Below are positions 52,923-63,679 of a stretch of DNA of 64,000 bases, one piece after another. The position numbers were made by a program, and so were the translations under genes. Source of the DNA: Trichomonas vaginalis G3 (Eukaryota; Parabasalia; Trichomonadida; Trichomonadidae); assembly GCF_026262505.1 (NCBI RefSeq), contig NC_067208.1:15757962-15821961 (forward strand), given 5' to 3'. The notes under the pieces are model-generated. The model was given only the letters and a program-made list of their open reading frames with translations, did not search any database and was not told the origin of the DNA. Position 1 is the first letter of the stretch. Each line of letters starts with the position of its first letter.

Positions 52923-55900
52923 ATGGATGAAGGAGATTTACTTAATTCCGCGGCAGACTACATAAATAAAAATGCCACACCATTGACAAAAGAACTAAAA
53001 TGGGGTGTTGCAAAGAAAAATCAAACAGATACATCAAATAAAAGTTTTATTTCTCTATGTGAAATCCAAAATAATCTCTGTGCAACAACAGACGGAGAAA
53101 GCATTCATATTTGGGATAATTTAGTCCAGAAAACAAGTATTAGACTGAAATCAAGCGTTTTAATCTTTGTCGAAAAATTAAATCAATTAATATCTTTCTC
53201 AGACGAAATTCCTTATTTACATTTCATTGCAGTGTATCCACCATTCACAACAAGAATGCATCCATTCGAATTTACTCAAAAGAAAATCTCATATATGGTT
53301 TATTTTGAAAAAAGTAGCGTTTTATTAAGTGCCGGAGATGGAATTATGCTTACAAGACTTAAATTTCCTGATAATTTTAAGCATTCTAATCCTGTTCCAG
53401 AAATTTTACAATTTGAAAAAATTATAGATTTATATCCGAACGATCATTTTACCAATATACATCATCCATTTGTATCAAAAAATCGCGAAATTTTTTTTGT
53501 TCAACAAAATTTTACACTTTTTATTCATCAAGTTTCAAATGGTGACGTAATACATCGAATTAACAAAATACCATCACCATTTCTGATGTTTGTAAACTAT
53601 GATGATGCTCTTGATAAGATTATTACAGCAAACCATGATGGTTTAATTTCAGAATTTAAATTTAATTTCAAAGAAGAAGAAATTAACTTCGATTCTCTAG
53701 AAATTATAATGCAGCACAAGTATTCAATTGGAACTCCAATATATGTACGCATCTATGACTCTTATTTTATGATAGTAATCACAAAAGAAAGAAGAATTTA
53801 CACTATTTCATTAAAAACACATGAAATTTTAGATACAGATATAATTATAGAGAACCCTATTGACTTTATCATGCGTAAAAATGGAATTTACGTCTTGTGT
53901 CCGATGAATATTTTCGAATATCGTTCAAATTTCTTTACAACATTTGTCAAAGCAGAAACAGGAAAAATCACGAATTTGACACGATGCAAATCAATCAAAA
54001 ACGCTTCTAGAATCATGTATCTCACGAATAATTCAAGTCTTACTATGATTTCTCCACGATCTAAAGCAGAATTATACAAAGTTAACATTCAACGAGGAAT
54101 GAGAGAAATAATTGATGTGAAATATCCCAGAGATTTGTTTTGTGATGGAGAGTATCTTGTTTCTTTGAGAAATAGCGATGATTTATACATTCTTTTCGCT
54201 CAAGGACCTCTTCTTGATATCAATTTAGATAATGCTTCCCAATTCGGAACAAATAAAGATGCAGGAGCTTTCATTTTACCTTCAAAATTTTCTCCAACAA
54301 CTGTTTTAAATATTCCACCTGAAATCAGATTTATTTATTTTGTTCATATCGAGAAAAAAGGATTTCCTAATTCTATTTGCGCAATTACAAAAAATGGTTT
54401 AGTTTGTTTGTTCACTTTTACAAATTTGCACTTTTTCCAACAATTTCATTTGAATTTAGTTGCTGTTTATTCTGTCTGTTTCTCAGGAAGCACCCAAAAA
54501 TTAATTGTCTGCCATCAAAATGGATTATCTATTGTCGATCCATTTTTACAAGTAACTGTTGAAACTGTGAAATCAAACATTTATACACAAATGATTTTTG
54601 TTGACAAAAACAAAATTTTTTGTGGAACAAATAACGGTTTCGTAGAATTAAGAGAATATCCAAGTTTAAGGTTATTATGTAGTTCAATGAAATACAATGC
54701 AATTCATAAGAGGAGTGAAGAAATATTAAGTGTAGATTATTGTGCACAAAGAAACATTGGAATGTCATTTGTCAAAAGTGGTGATATTTTTATTTACGAT
54801 TTGAATGACTTGTTTCCAATTGCACATATTGAATTTTGTTTTGAATTGACAAGCTGTTGTTTTCTTAATGGCCATGGAATACTTTTGATATCTGCTTTTG
54901 ACACTATTTTTGAAATTTCTTCGAATCTTTTGTACTCCAAAAAATTGGTGTCAAGAACTTTGCAGTACGATGATTTCGACATGAGAGCAGATCCTTTCGA
55001 AATGTCGCTTATGAAAAGTGAAACTAGTGAAGTGAAAAGTAGTCGTCCTTACTATCAAAAAACAGTCAGTTTTGACATTATATCACCTGATACTTTTAGA
55101 GATTTAGAAGTTGATCTTTTCGAATTTCCAAAACATTTTTATTTTGAAAAAAGTGACAAAAACAAGTTGACTTCACTTTCTGTTTATTCCAAATATGATA
55201 TTGACAAAATATGGAAGAGGAAGAAAGTCACAGAAGAAACAATCGCAATACAAGAAGAAAAACCAGAGGAAAACAAAGAAAATGAGGTTCAAGAGAAGAA
55301 AATTGACAAAAATCAAAAGAAAAAGAAGAGAAAACAAATCAAACTCTTCAATAGTGATGACGATGATGAAGAAATTAAACCAAAATCTAGAAGGAAACCT
55401 AAAAATGTTCATGTCAGGAAAAGTGATAAAAATATTCAGAATCAAAACGGTTTCTTTGTTGAAAATGCAAATCCTGATGATAAGAAATTCATTACAATAA
55501 AAACCGATATTCCAAAAGTGTCAGCTTCATCTTCAATGTCAAAAATTTCAAAAGGTGAATCAATTTTTGAAAAGTTGAACAGACAGTCAGCACCACCAAA
55601 GCATAGACAGGTTTACCAGAAAGAAGAAGAATTGCCAGTGAAATCACAAAAGGTTACACAATTCAAAAAAGCGACACAAAAAATTTCCAAAACAAAATTT
55701 TTACCAAAAAGTGAAAAATCAACTTTTTTACCAAAGAATGACAATAAAAATACTATTATTGTGAAACCCAATACTAATGTGTCTCTTGCTGATATTAAAG
55801 ATCACATTTTGGGCCCTGTTGAATCCAATACCCAAAATTCGGAAAATATTAAATCAGAAAATGAAGAAATAAGTGGACAACTCAACAATGAGAACGTTGA

Positions 55901-56564
55901 TAATACAAATATAACTCAAAGTCCTCATGAAATTCGTCAAAAAGAAGAAAATCAAATTTCGGAAATTTCGAATTTCAAAGTTCATCCACCAGCATTGGCT
56001 GTTGAAGTCTCTACAATCAGTCCTTCACTAAATATCTTTGTTGATGCCCAGAAACAGACATTTTCTAAGTCTCAAACATTTAATCCAAGATTATCTCATA
56101 AAAAGAAGAAAAAGAAGAAAAATGTTACTTTTGCGCCAGAACTAAAAGTAACACATATATCGGATGTTCATAATTCCGGTATCAAGGACTATATTTATGG
56201 CGAAATTAATGACTATGATGCAGAAATTTTTACAAAATATGTAATTGACGGTTTTGACACTCCTTTCAAAGGATATCGTTTTCCAATTGATCCGTCAAAC
56301 ACTTTAGATAAGCCAGAAGAGAACAAAACAGATGTTGACCGTGAAAACTTCATGAAAGGAAAGCAAGGATCACTTCGAAATCCAATAGAAAGAAAAGAAG
56401 TAAAAAGTGACAACGAAATTGAAGAAGAAAAAGAAGTTAGAAGAGGAAATGACTTCCTCTTCATTACTACGCAGAAAACAGATAAGGCACACCATACTTC
56501 TAGAATTAGAGAACCTCTTGATGACACTTCAAGAGTAAGATTTTCTCATTTCAATAAGAAATAG
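52923..56564 (+). CDS. large WD40-like beta-propeller protein with disordered basic tail
   Basis: This is a protein of 1213 residues. Residues 1-690 are a run of short beta strands with WD-like units (SIHIWDN near 60, KIFCGTNNGFVELREYP near 570, GDIFIYDLND near 625), compatible with one or two propellers. Residues 720-1213 are low-complexity, Lys/Glu/Ser-rich, with several basic clusters (QKKKKRKQIK, HKKKKKKKN) that could be nuclear signals. No catalytic motif is seen. The protein is probably a scaffold. The start ATG follows TTTTTTTATTTTGA. The frame is open over 3.6 kb. No specific family can be named. Confidence 0.7.
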   Translation: MDEGDLLNSAADYINKNATPLTKELKWGVAKKNQTDTSNKSFISLCEIQNNLCATTDGESIHIWDNLVQKTSIRLKSSVLIFVEKLNQLISFSDEIPYLHFIAVYPPFTTRMHPFEFTQKKISYMVYFEKSSVLLSAGDGIMLTRLKFPDNFKHSNPVPEILQFEKIIDLYPNDHFTNIHHPFVSKNREIFFVQQNFTLFIHQVSNGDVIHRINKIPSPFLMFVNYDDALDKIITANHDGLISEFKFNFKEEEINFDSLEIIMQHKYSIGTPIYVRIYDSYFMIVITKERRIYTISLKTHEILDTDIIIENPIDFIMRKNGIYVLCPMNIFEYRSNFFTTFVKAETGKITNLTRCKSIKNASRIMYLTNNSSLTMISPRSKAELYKVNIQRGMREIIDVKYPRDLFCDGEYLVSLRNSDDLYILFAQGPLLDINLDNASQFGTNKDAGAFILPSKFSPTTVLNIPPEIRFIYFVHIEKKGFPNSICAITKNGLVCLFTFTNLHFFQQFHLNLVAVYSVCFSGSTQKLIVCHQNGLSIVDPFLQVTVETVKSNIYTQMIFVDKNKIFCGTNNGFVELREYPSLRLLCSSMKYNAIHKRSEEILSVDYCAQRNIGMSFVKSGDIFIYDLNDLFPIAHIEFCFELTSCCFLNGHGILLISAFDTIFEISSNLLYSKKLVSRTLQYDDFDMRADPFEMSLMKSETSEVKSSRPYYQKTVSFDIISPDTFRDLEVDLFEFPKHFYFEKSDKNKLTSLSVYSKYDIDKIWKRKKVTEETIAIQEEKPEENKENEVQEKKIDKNQKKKKRKQIKLFNSDDDDEEIKPKSRRKPKNVHVRKSDKNIQNQNGFFVENANPDDKKFITIKTDIPKVSASSSMSKISKGESIFEKLNRQSAPPKHRQVYQKEEELPVKSQKVTQFKKATQKISKTKFLPKSEKSTFLPKNDNKNTIIVKPNTNVSLADIKDHILGPVESNTQNSENIKSENEEISGQLNNENVDNTNITQSPHEIRQKEENQISEISNFKVHPPALAVEVSTISPSLNIFVDAQKQTFSKSQTFNPRLSHKKKKKKKNVTFAPELKVTHISDVHNSGIKDYIYGEINDYDAEIFTKYVIDGFDTPFKGYRFPIDPSNTLDKPEENKTDVDRENFMKGKQGSLRNPIERKEVKSDNEIEEEKEVRRGNDFLFITTQKTDKAHHTSRIREPLDDTSRVRFSHFNKK

Positions 56565-56906
56565 AATTGTTTTTATATATTATTTGTTTGTATTAAATAT
56601 TTATCGTTTATATGTATTATTAATATTAGTACTCATTTGATTGACGACTACAAATTAGAAATTGATTTTTGATAATTTAATTTTTGAATGGATAGTTAAC
56701 CCGGAAAGTTAAATCTATAAAAAAGATATACAATCTACAAAAACTTTTAGTTTTTATTCTCAGAATCAGTCAACATAAAGTTTTTCACCAGAGTCGTCCA
56801 AAAAGGGAAATTTGTTCAATTCTATTTCAAAACCGTTATTTTTGATAGAGAGCTAAGATTTTAGTTAGCTAAAATTTCACGTGTAAGTTGATTGAAATAG
56901 AATTCC

Positions 56907-56955
56907 CATCATTCTTCCAAAAATTGAGTGAAACTCAATTTTTGGAAGAATGATG
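56907..56955. repeat. perfect 22-bp stem hairpin
   Basis: CATCATTCTTCCAAAAATTG plus AG is followed, after the 5-base loop TGAAA, by its exact reverse complement. It lies between the WD40-like gene and the surface-protein remnant. Confidence 0.85.
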
Positions 56956-56984
56956 TTAATTTTTTTTCTCAAAATCTTTGCTGA

Positions 56985-57998
56985 AATCTAGCTTTCAATG
57001 AAGCTGGAGTTCCGAGTGAGATATGGGAAGAATACTTTGGGCAGCCAACACAAGACTATGTTGATATCACAAATAACACAAAACCAACTATTTCTTCAAA
57101 CTTTTTCTTACTTTCATCAAATTTCAAAGATTTTTCTGACAATGTCATTAATTGCGAAAAGAATTCTATCAAGTTTCTCCATTCTATCTGCACATACAGC
57201 AATATTAATCGTCCTACAGGAGCTGGTGGCTGCATCTACTTCTCGTGTTTCAGTTCCATTGTTCAAGATCGATTCTGTTCATATAATTGTTACACAATAG
57301 GCGATGGAAAGCACTCGTATACAAATGTTAGAACAAATCCATACAAAAATTTTGTAAATTTAAGTTCTCTCTATCAATGCGGTCATGATGAAAATGGTTT
57401 TGCTAGTATACATCATTTACACGGATTACAAAGTCTAATTTCTACAAACAACACGAAATCAAGATGTGGAAGCTGGTCTGGTTATTGTTTTAAATATAAA
57501 CCAGTTAATATTAGCTATTGTTGTTTCATTTCTAATGAGAATCTAAAAAGTAATATTTGTATGTCTCATTCTAATTCGCCTGATTCATTTTTGAAAAGAT
57601 CTTTATTCAGAAACAACTCATGTTCAATTGGTAAGTCATATTGGGGTCTTATTAGTTCTTCATCATCAAATGTTACTGTTGCAGAATGTATTTTCTTAAA
57701 TAACAAAGCAAAACATACTTTTGGTACAGGTAGTAGTGGTATCATAACAGTTATAAACTGTACTGGTGATGTTTTGACTGCAAGTAGTAGCAATGATGGT
57801 ATTGTTTATACAAATGAAATGAAAGTATGTACTTTTGATCTTACACTTTCATTGCTTTCATTAGGAAAATGTGAAGCAGCTCCAATTTCAGTTAAACTTA
57901 GTTTGTGTCGAAGTAATAATAATAAAAAACTTGTTTTTGAAGATCTTTTTTCATTTAATTTTTCTCTCGAGTGTTTAATAAATGTTACTAATTCATAA
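56985..57998 (+). pseudogene. surface beta-helix-type protein fragment, start missing
   Basis: An open frame of about 337 codons has its first ATG only at 57561, but is coding-like from 56991 (EIWEEYFGQPTQDYVDITNN). It is rich in Ser, Asn, Cys and Gly with short beta-strand periodicity, for example PTGAGGCIYFSC and NVTVAECIFLNN, the pattern of Pmp-like or pectate-lyase-like right-handed beta helices. Such proteins are large surface families in trichomonads. No membrane segment is seen before the stop, so both ends may be missing. It is probably a remnant or an incomplete copy. Confidence 0.55.
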
Positions 57999-58172
57999 AC
58001 ACTTATTTTATATGGTATGACATAATTGTATTGTTTGACTTAACATAAATGTCGAAAATTCAAAAAATTAAAATGATAGCATGCCAACAAAAATCTAACA
58101 TTGATTTTGGCTTGAAGCTCTGAGTAGTGGCAAGAAACCATAGGGTAGTATATTGTTGATGATAACTAGTTT

Positions 58173-60080
58173 CAGAAATATAAAGGATTAGGTCATCAGA
58201 GATTAAAACATCCAGAGTTTAGAAGCTATTTATCTTTTAGGGTCAATTTTGGTACCACCTGTAAAGGTATGTGGCTGAATTGTTAATTTAAATTATTTGG
58301 AAATAAATAAAGTGATAAACAGGCAATTAGCATATCAACAATACAATTGACCTTGAATATTAATAAGATTTCAATTGCAAATGAGAAAATGCCAAATCAT
58401 GAGTAATTTCACAAAATAAATCAAATAAAGACACTTCTGTCCGTAAAGACAAGCTTCAAGCATGAATCATTCATCATTTTCATTGTCTGTGAATCAATCT
58501 ATGAACTAATTAATTCACGAGGAAATCAAAATTGCAGTTCAAATATCCTGACAACGACAACAGTAATAATTCGTTTAGACAAAGTTAATTTTAGAATCTG
58601 TGAAGAAGAAAAAGAATCTTGGAGAAATCAAAATTTCAAAAAAAGTTTGATAATTTTCTAAAGGATAGAAAGGATAGTATATTTTATTTATAATAGTATA
58701 GTATATTATATCGCTTAAGCGGATGATGCAACAGTTGCATGTCCTCTGTAGTTGATGATCTCGGTTGGAGCAACCTTGCGCTCGCTGATGAGCTGGATTG
58801 TTGTGAGGAGTGGGAACTGTTCTGTTGCCTTTCTCTCAACAAGGATCTTGTAGACTTCGGCAGCAGCGAGTGTACCTTGAAGCTTTTGTCCGTTGAGGAG
58901 CTCTGCTTCGCACTCTTGGAATGTCTTGCCGAACTTAACAAAGTACTCGGCGCACTTCCTGTTTCTGCCACCATATGATGATGCAACAATGTCGCCGAAT
59001 CCGCATGATTCAATCATTGTGAGGATGTCGACGCCTCTGTCTGGGAACATCATCTTAGCGAAGTCGAAGATCTCGACGAAGCCTTCACGGAGGATAGCAG
59101 CCTTTGTGGACTGACCCATGTTGAGACCATCAACAATACCGCCACCGAGAGCAACGATGTTCTTCATTGTGCCAGAGAGCTGCTGTGTGACAATGTCGTT
59201 TGTGCAGGAGATCTTGAACTTTGGAGAGTCGAAGAGCTGCTTCCATGTCTCGCGCTCTGGGATATCTGGGAATGCTAATGTGGACTCGCAGAAGTCTCCG
59301 CGAGCGATTTCGTTAGCGATGTTAGCACCCATGAGAGAACCGCACTTGATGCCGATGATCTCTTCAACTGTATCTGTAAGGAGTTGGATCTTGCCATCCT
59401 TGAAGTTGATTCCCTTTGTGAGGAGGCATCCTGTAGCTGTGTTCTTGACGTGGCCCTTCATCTTCTGGAGTGTAGCTGGGAGGAACTGGTGTGGAACGAC
59501 GAAGATGAAGAAATCTGCATCGCAGCATTCGACGACATCGCCGATGGCTTCGACGTTCTCGCCGAGGTTGTAGCCTGGAAGATACTTGACATTCTCGTGT
59601 GTTGTGTTAATTGTGTTGATGAGGGATTCACCATTGACGATTTCTTCAAGAACCCACATCTTGATATGCTGATCCATTTCTGGAACGTTCTTGATGTTAG
59701 CTGCACAGTGTCTGGCGATGCAGCTTCCGAAGTTTCCTGAACCGATGATGCTTAACTTGTAAGGCATTATTAAAAATGAAGTGCTAAATCGAAAAATTTT
59801 AATTTGACCAAAATTGAGAGAGTATTGGATATTTTGAATACTTTAGAACCAAATTGCTCTGAAATTGTAGAGAGCTCACACAATGTTTTGCCTTGCAATC
59901 AAAATTTCCTTTGGATTTTGCAAAATTATATCAAGCATGCATCATAGATGTTATATCTCAGAATTATTGATCGTTTTGATTTGTAATGCTGTCAAAAGGT
60001 GAATTTTATTCGTTTCGACCAAACTCAGTAAAAACGATTAGCATCACATAATATGATGATAACATAATTATTTCACAATT
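58173..60080 (-). repeat. left arm of 4.1-kb palindrome
   Basis: About 1.91 kb match 60346-62254 in inverted orientation almost perfectly. I noticed one length difference in an A run (near 58640) and one substitution (near 58272). The arm includes the complete dehydrogenase gene and about 300 bp upstream and 540 bp downstream of it. The central 265 bp (60081-60345) are unique. Confidence 0.95.
58715..59767 (-). CDS. GPDH: NAD-dependent glycerol-3-phosphate dehydrogenase, copy 1
   Basis: This 350-residue protein reduces dihydroxyacetone phosphate to glycerol 3-phosphate with NADH, in the cytosol; in trichomonads this feeds glycerol production and redox balance. The NAD-binding motif is SIIGSGNFGSC (7-17). 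The substrate domain holds GTMKNIVALGGGIVDG with the catalytic Lys and ESCGFGDIVASSYGGRNRK. The length is normal for the eukaryotic cytosolic family. Codons are much GC-richer than in the neighbours, as in highly expressed genes. It is identical in protein sequence to the inverted copy at 60659. The promoter region is included in the duplicated arm. Confidence 0.95.
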   Translation of the reverse strand: MPYKLSIIGSGNFGSCIARHCAANIKNVPEMDQHIKMWVLEEIVNGESLINTINTTHENVKYLPGYNLGENVEAIGDVVECCDADFFIFVVPHQFLPATLQKMKGHVKNTATGCLLTKGINFKDGKIQLLTDTVEEIIGIKCGSLMGANIANEIARGDFCESTLAFPDIPERETWKQLFDSPKFKISCTNDIVTQQLSGTMKNIVALGGGIVDGLNMGQSTKAAILREGFVEIFDFAKMMFPDRGVDILTMIESCGFGDIVASSYGGRNRKCAEYFVKFGKTFQECEAELLNGQKLQGTLAAAEVYKILVERKATEQFPLLTTIQLISERKVAPTEIINYRGHATVASSA

Positions 60081-60646
60081 CTGAAATGTAAACATTCTAA
60101 AAATTTCATTGAGCTCATAGAAAGTTTGTAAATCAAATAAAAATTTTTGAATGTAGAAAACTGATATATGATATAAGACTTGGTATATATTGGATAAATT
60201 GTTATTGATTGTTCTTTTCAAAATTTAATATAAACCGGTTTTGATGGGGAAAATTTATGAATAACGAATAGAAGTGAATAGTTATGATAGTGGAATAAGA
60301 TTATAAAGAACGATTATGTTTGTAAACCAAACAAAAAATAAAGACAATTGTGAAATAATTATGTTATCATCATATTATGTGATGCTAATCGTTTTTACTG
60401 AGTTTGGTCGAAACGAATAAAATTCACCTTTTGACAGCATTACAAATCAAAACGATCAATAATTCTGAGATATAACATCTATGATGCATGCTTGATATAA
60501 TTTTGCAAAATCCAAAGGAAATTTTGATTGCAAGGCAAAACATTGTGTGAGCTCTCTACAATTTCAGAGCAATTTGGTTCTAAAGTATTCAAAATATCCA
60601 ATACTCTCTCAATTTTGGTCAAATTAAAATTTTTCGATTTAGCACT

Positions 60647-60654
60647 TCATTTTT
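60647..60654 (+). promoter_or_regulatory. initiator-like element of GPDH copy 2
   Basis: TCATTTTT with its A 10 nt before the ATG at 60659 fits the trichomonad initiator (TCA, pyrimidine, T/A). The same bases precede copy 1 on the other strand. Similar elements stand before 6426, 6733 and 7350 in Maverick 1 and before 62342. Confidence 0.6.
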
Positions 60655-60658
60655 AATA

Positions 60659-61711
60659 ATGCCTTACAAGTTAAGCATCATCGGTTCAGGAAACTTCGGA
60701 AGCTGCATCGCCAGACACTGTGCAGCTAACATCAAGAACGTTCCAGAAATGGATCAGCATATCAAGATGTGGGTTCTTGAAGAAATCGTCAATGGTGAAT
60801 CCCTCATCAACACAATTAACACAACACACGAGAATGTCAAGTATCTTCCAGGCTACAACCTCGGCGAGAACGTCGAAGCCATCGGCGATGTCGTCGAATG
60901 CTGCGATGCAGATTTCTTCATCTTCGTCGTTCCACACCAGTTCCTCCCAGCTACACTCCAGAAGATGAAGGGCCACGTCAAGAACACAGCTACAGGATGC
61001 CTCCTCACAAAGGGAATCAACTTCAAGGATGGCAAGATCCAACTCCTTACAGATACAGTTGAAGAGATCATCGGCATCAAGTGCGGTTCTCTCATGGGTG
61101 CTAACATCGCTAACGAAATCGCTCGCGGAGACTTCTGCGAGTCCACATTAGCATTCCCAGATATCCCAGAGCGCGAGACATGGAAGCAGCTCTTCGACTC
61201 TCCAAAGTTCAAGATCTCCTGCACAAACGACATTGTCACACAGCAGCTCTCTGGCACAATGAAGAACATCGTTGCTCTCGGTGGCGGTATTGTTGATGGT
61301 CTCAACATGGGTCAGTCCACAAAGGCTGCTATCCTCCGTGAAGGCTTCGTCGAGATCTTCGACTTCGCTAAGATGATGTTCCCAGACAGAGGCGTCGACA
61401 TCCTCACAATGATTGAATCATGCGGATTCGGCGACATTGTTGCATCATCATATGGTGGCAGAAACAGGAAGTGCGCCGAGTACTTTGTTAAGTTCGGCAA
61501 GACATTCCAAGAGTGCGAAGCAGAGCTCCTCAACGGACAAAAGCTTCAAGGTACACTCGCTGCTGCCGAAGTCTACAAGATCCTTGTTGAGAGAAAGGCA
61601 ACAGAACAGTTCCCACTCCTCACAACAATCCAGCTCATCAGCGAGCGCAAGGTTGCTCCAACCGAGATCATCAACTACAGAGGACATGCAACTGTTGCAT
61701 CATCCGCTTAA
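60659..61711 (+). CDS. GPDH: NAD-dependent glycerol-3-phosphate dehydrogenase, copy 2
   Basis: The protein sequence is the same as copy 1 (350 residues), and the reading frame is intact. The Rossmann motif is GSGNFGSC, followed by the conserved KGINF, GTMKN and GGRNRK segments. It diverges from copy 1 across 891 bp, of which the middle 265 bp are unique. Both copies carry the full upstream and downstream flanks, so both are probably expressed, and gene dosage may be the consequence. The near-perfect arms indicate a recent event or ongoing gene conversion. Confidence 0.95.
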   Translation: MPYKLSIIGSGNFGSCIARHCAANIKNVPEMDQHIKMWVLEEIVNGESLINTINTTHENVKYLPGYNLGENVEAIGDVVECCDADFFIFVVPHQFLPATLQKMKGHVKNTATGCLLTKGINFKDGKIQLLTDTVEEIIGIKCGSLMGANIANEIARGDFCESTLAFPDIPERETWKQLFDSPKFKISCTNDIVTQQLSGTMKNIVALGGGIVDGLNMGQSTKAAILREGFVEIFDFAKMMFPDRGVDILTMIESCGFGDIVASSYGGRNRKCAEYFVKFGKTFQECEAELLNGQKLQGTLAAAEVYKILVERKATEQFPLLTTIQLISERKVAPTEIINYRGHATVASSA

Positions 61712-62341
61712 GCGATATAATATACTATACTATTATAAATAAAATATACTATCCTTTCTATCCTTTAGAAAATTATCAAACTTTTTTTTGAAATTTTGAT
61801 TTCTCCAAGATTCTTTTTCTTCTTCACAGATTCTAAAATTAACTTTGTCTAAACGAATTATTACTGTTGTCGTTGTCAGGATATTTGAACTGCAATTTTG
61901 ATTTCCTCGTGAATTAATTAGTTCATAGATTGATTCACAGACAATGAAAATGATGAATGATTCATGCTTGAAGCTTGTCTTTACGGACAGAAGTGTCTTT
62001 ATTTGATTTATTTTGTGAAATTACTCATGATTTGGCATTTTCTCATTTGCAATTGAAATCTTATTAATATTCAAGGTCAATTGTATTGTTGATATGCTAA
62101 TTGCCTGTTTATCACTTTATTTATTTCCAAATAATTTAAATTAACAATTCGGCCACATACCTTTACAGGTGGTACCAAAATTGACCCTAAAAGATAAATA
62201 GCTTCTAAACTCTGGATGTTTTAATCTCTGATGACCTAATCCTTTATATTTCTGATATTTGAACTGAAATAGACTTTCATAGGCTTCGAACGATTATTCC
62301 ATTATGGCAAGTATTTTTAATAATTAATTAAATCTTCATTT

Positions 62342-63679
62342 ATGAATGTTAAAGACAGTATTGAAGATCACGAGATTGAAAGTTCGTCAGATAATGATGA
62401 TGAAATAACACCGCATGAATTTGCTGATGTAATTCAAACTATAATCACCTCATACTCAGAGTCAAATCTCGATGAATTTAAAACAAAACTTATACTTTCA
62501 ACAGAACACTGTGAAACAACTGAAAGTGATGTTACTTGTATCATAGAAGAATATGATTTCCATGTTTTTCTTAATACAATTCTTAGAGAAATTGATGATG
62601 CAGATTTATTACTCCAAATACTTAGAGCCATTGAATCACTGTTATATGTTAATAGAAAATTTACTGATTACTACATTTCTTCAGGATTATTAGATATCTT
62701 AGCGAATTTAATTAAGCCTCCGATTTCTTACAACTGCACAGAAGCTCTTCAGATTCTTTCCTTGTTTATATTAGATTACCCCGATAGATTTAAAGAATTT
62801 TATACAATTGCGCCACTTTCAACAATTTATGAAATTTTCTTGAGCATTGGAACTCAGCATATTAAAATTGATGGGCAACTCTCAAGTCTTATATCAAAAT
62901 ATATCGAATACTATTCAAAAACAGATCTGTCTTCGCTAGAAGTTTCTCAAATAATCGAAATTGCAAAATTTATCTTATCACTTGACTTGGAAGGCTCCAA
63001 CACTATTATAGTTTCTATTATGCATATGATTTCCAATGATTGTTATTCAATTGAACAATTTTTTAAGGATCAAATTTTAGATTTCTTCTCATCTTACTAT
63101 GAATCACCGGATGAAAAGAAAGTACTACACATCACAAAGATGTTTAAGGTTTTATTATCAAAAAATGACTTTCCTAATTCAGAATTTCCTTTAGGTAGCT
63201 TCATGAAGATCCTTGAGTCCAGTACATCGAATAAAATAACAAAAGAAGTTTGCCAACTGTTTCAAATTTATTTTGAAAAAAATAATATTGAATCAGTACT
63301 TCAAACTAACATTTTAGAAGTATTATCTGGTTTAATTGACGCTGAATCGACCAATTATGCCAGTATTATTGAGATTTCAATGTTAATTTTCAAGATATTC
63401 AAAAGACTTGATAACAGTTTAATTTCTCAGTTAATTTCAAATGAGATTATATATGCTTTTTCAATTTTACTCAATTGTGAGAACAGAGAAGTTATTAACG
63501 AAAGTCTTCAAATGATCCAAAGAATTACATCATTATTTGAAGCAAATGGGCAACTGGGAGATTTGTTGCCTGTGTTTGACAAAATAGATCTTTTATCTGC
63601 TTTAGAAAATATAGATCCAGACGATGATGAGCAAGAAGAATTAATTGAATTGATAACTGATAAGATAAACTCATCTTAG
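62342..63679 (+). CDS. armadillo/HEAT-like helical repeat protein
   Basis: This is a protein of 445 residues. After an acidic N-terminus (SIEDHEIESSSDNDDE), residues 25-430 are a series of helix pairs of about 40 residues, for example LLLQILRAIESLLYVN, LLDILANLIKPP and EALQILSLFILDYP, typical of armadillo or HEAT solenoids. No basic-rich importin-type terminus is present. The role would be protein binding; the partner is unknown. The start is supported by TCTTCATTT directly before the ATG. The acidic end (DPDDDEQEELIELI) mirrors the N-terminus. Confidence 0.7.
   Translation: MNVKDSIEDHEIESSSDNDDEITPHEFADVIQTIITSYSESNLDEFKTKLILSTEHCETTESDVTCIIEEYDFHVFLNTILREIDDADLLLQILRAIESLLYVNRKFTDYYISSGLLDILANLIKPPISYNCTEALQILSLFILDYPDRFKEFYTIAPLSTIYEIFLSIGTQHIKIDGQLSSLISKYIEYYSKTDLSSLEVSQIIEIAKFILSLDLEGSNTIIVSIMHMISNDCYSIEQFFKDQILDFFSSYYESPDEKKVLHITKMFKVLLSKNDFPNSEFPLGSFMKILESSTSNKITKEVCQLFQIYFEKNNIESVLQTNILEVLSGLIDAESTNYASIIEISMLIFKIFKRLDNSLISQLISNEIIYAFSILLNCENREVINESLQMIQRITSLFEANGQLGDLLPVFDKIDLLSALENIDPDDDEQEELIELITDKINSS

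Larger units (their letters stand above)
60346..62254 (+). repeat. right arm of 4.1-kb palindrome
   Basis: Reverse complement partner of 58173-60080. It ends at TTATATTTCTG, 87 bp before the start of the armadillo-like gene at 62342. Confidence 0.95.

Noticed and set aside
58684-61742. Long open frames antisense to the GPDH genes
   Set aside because: They are shadows produced by the GC-rich codon use of GPDH, identical in both copies.
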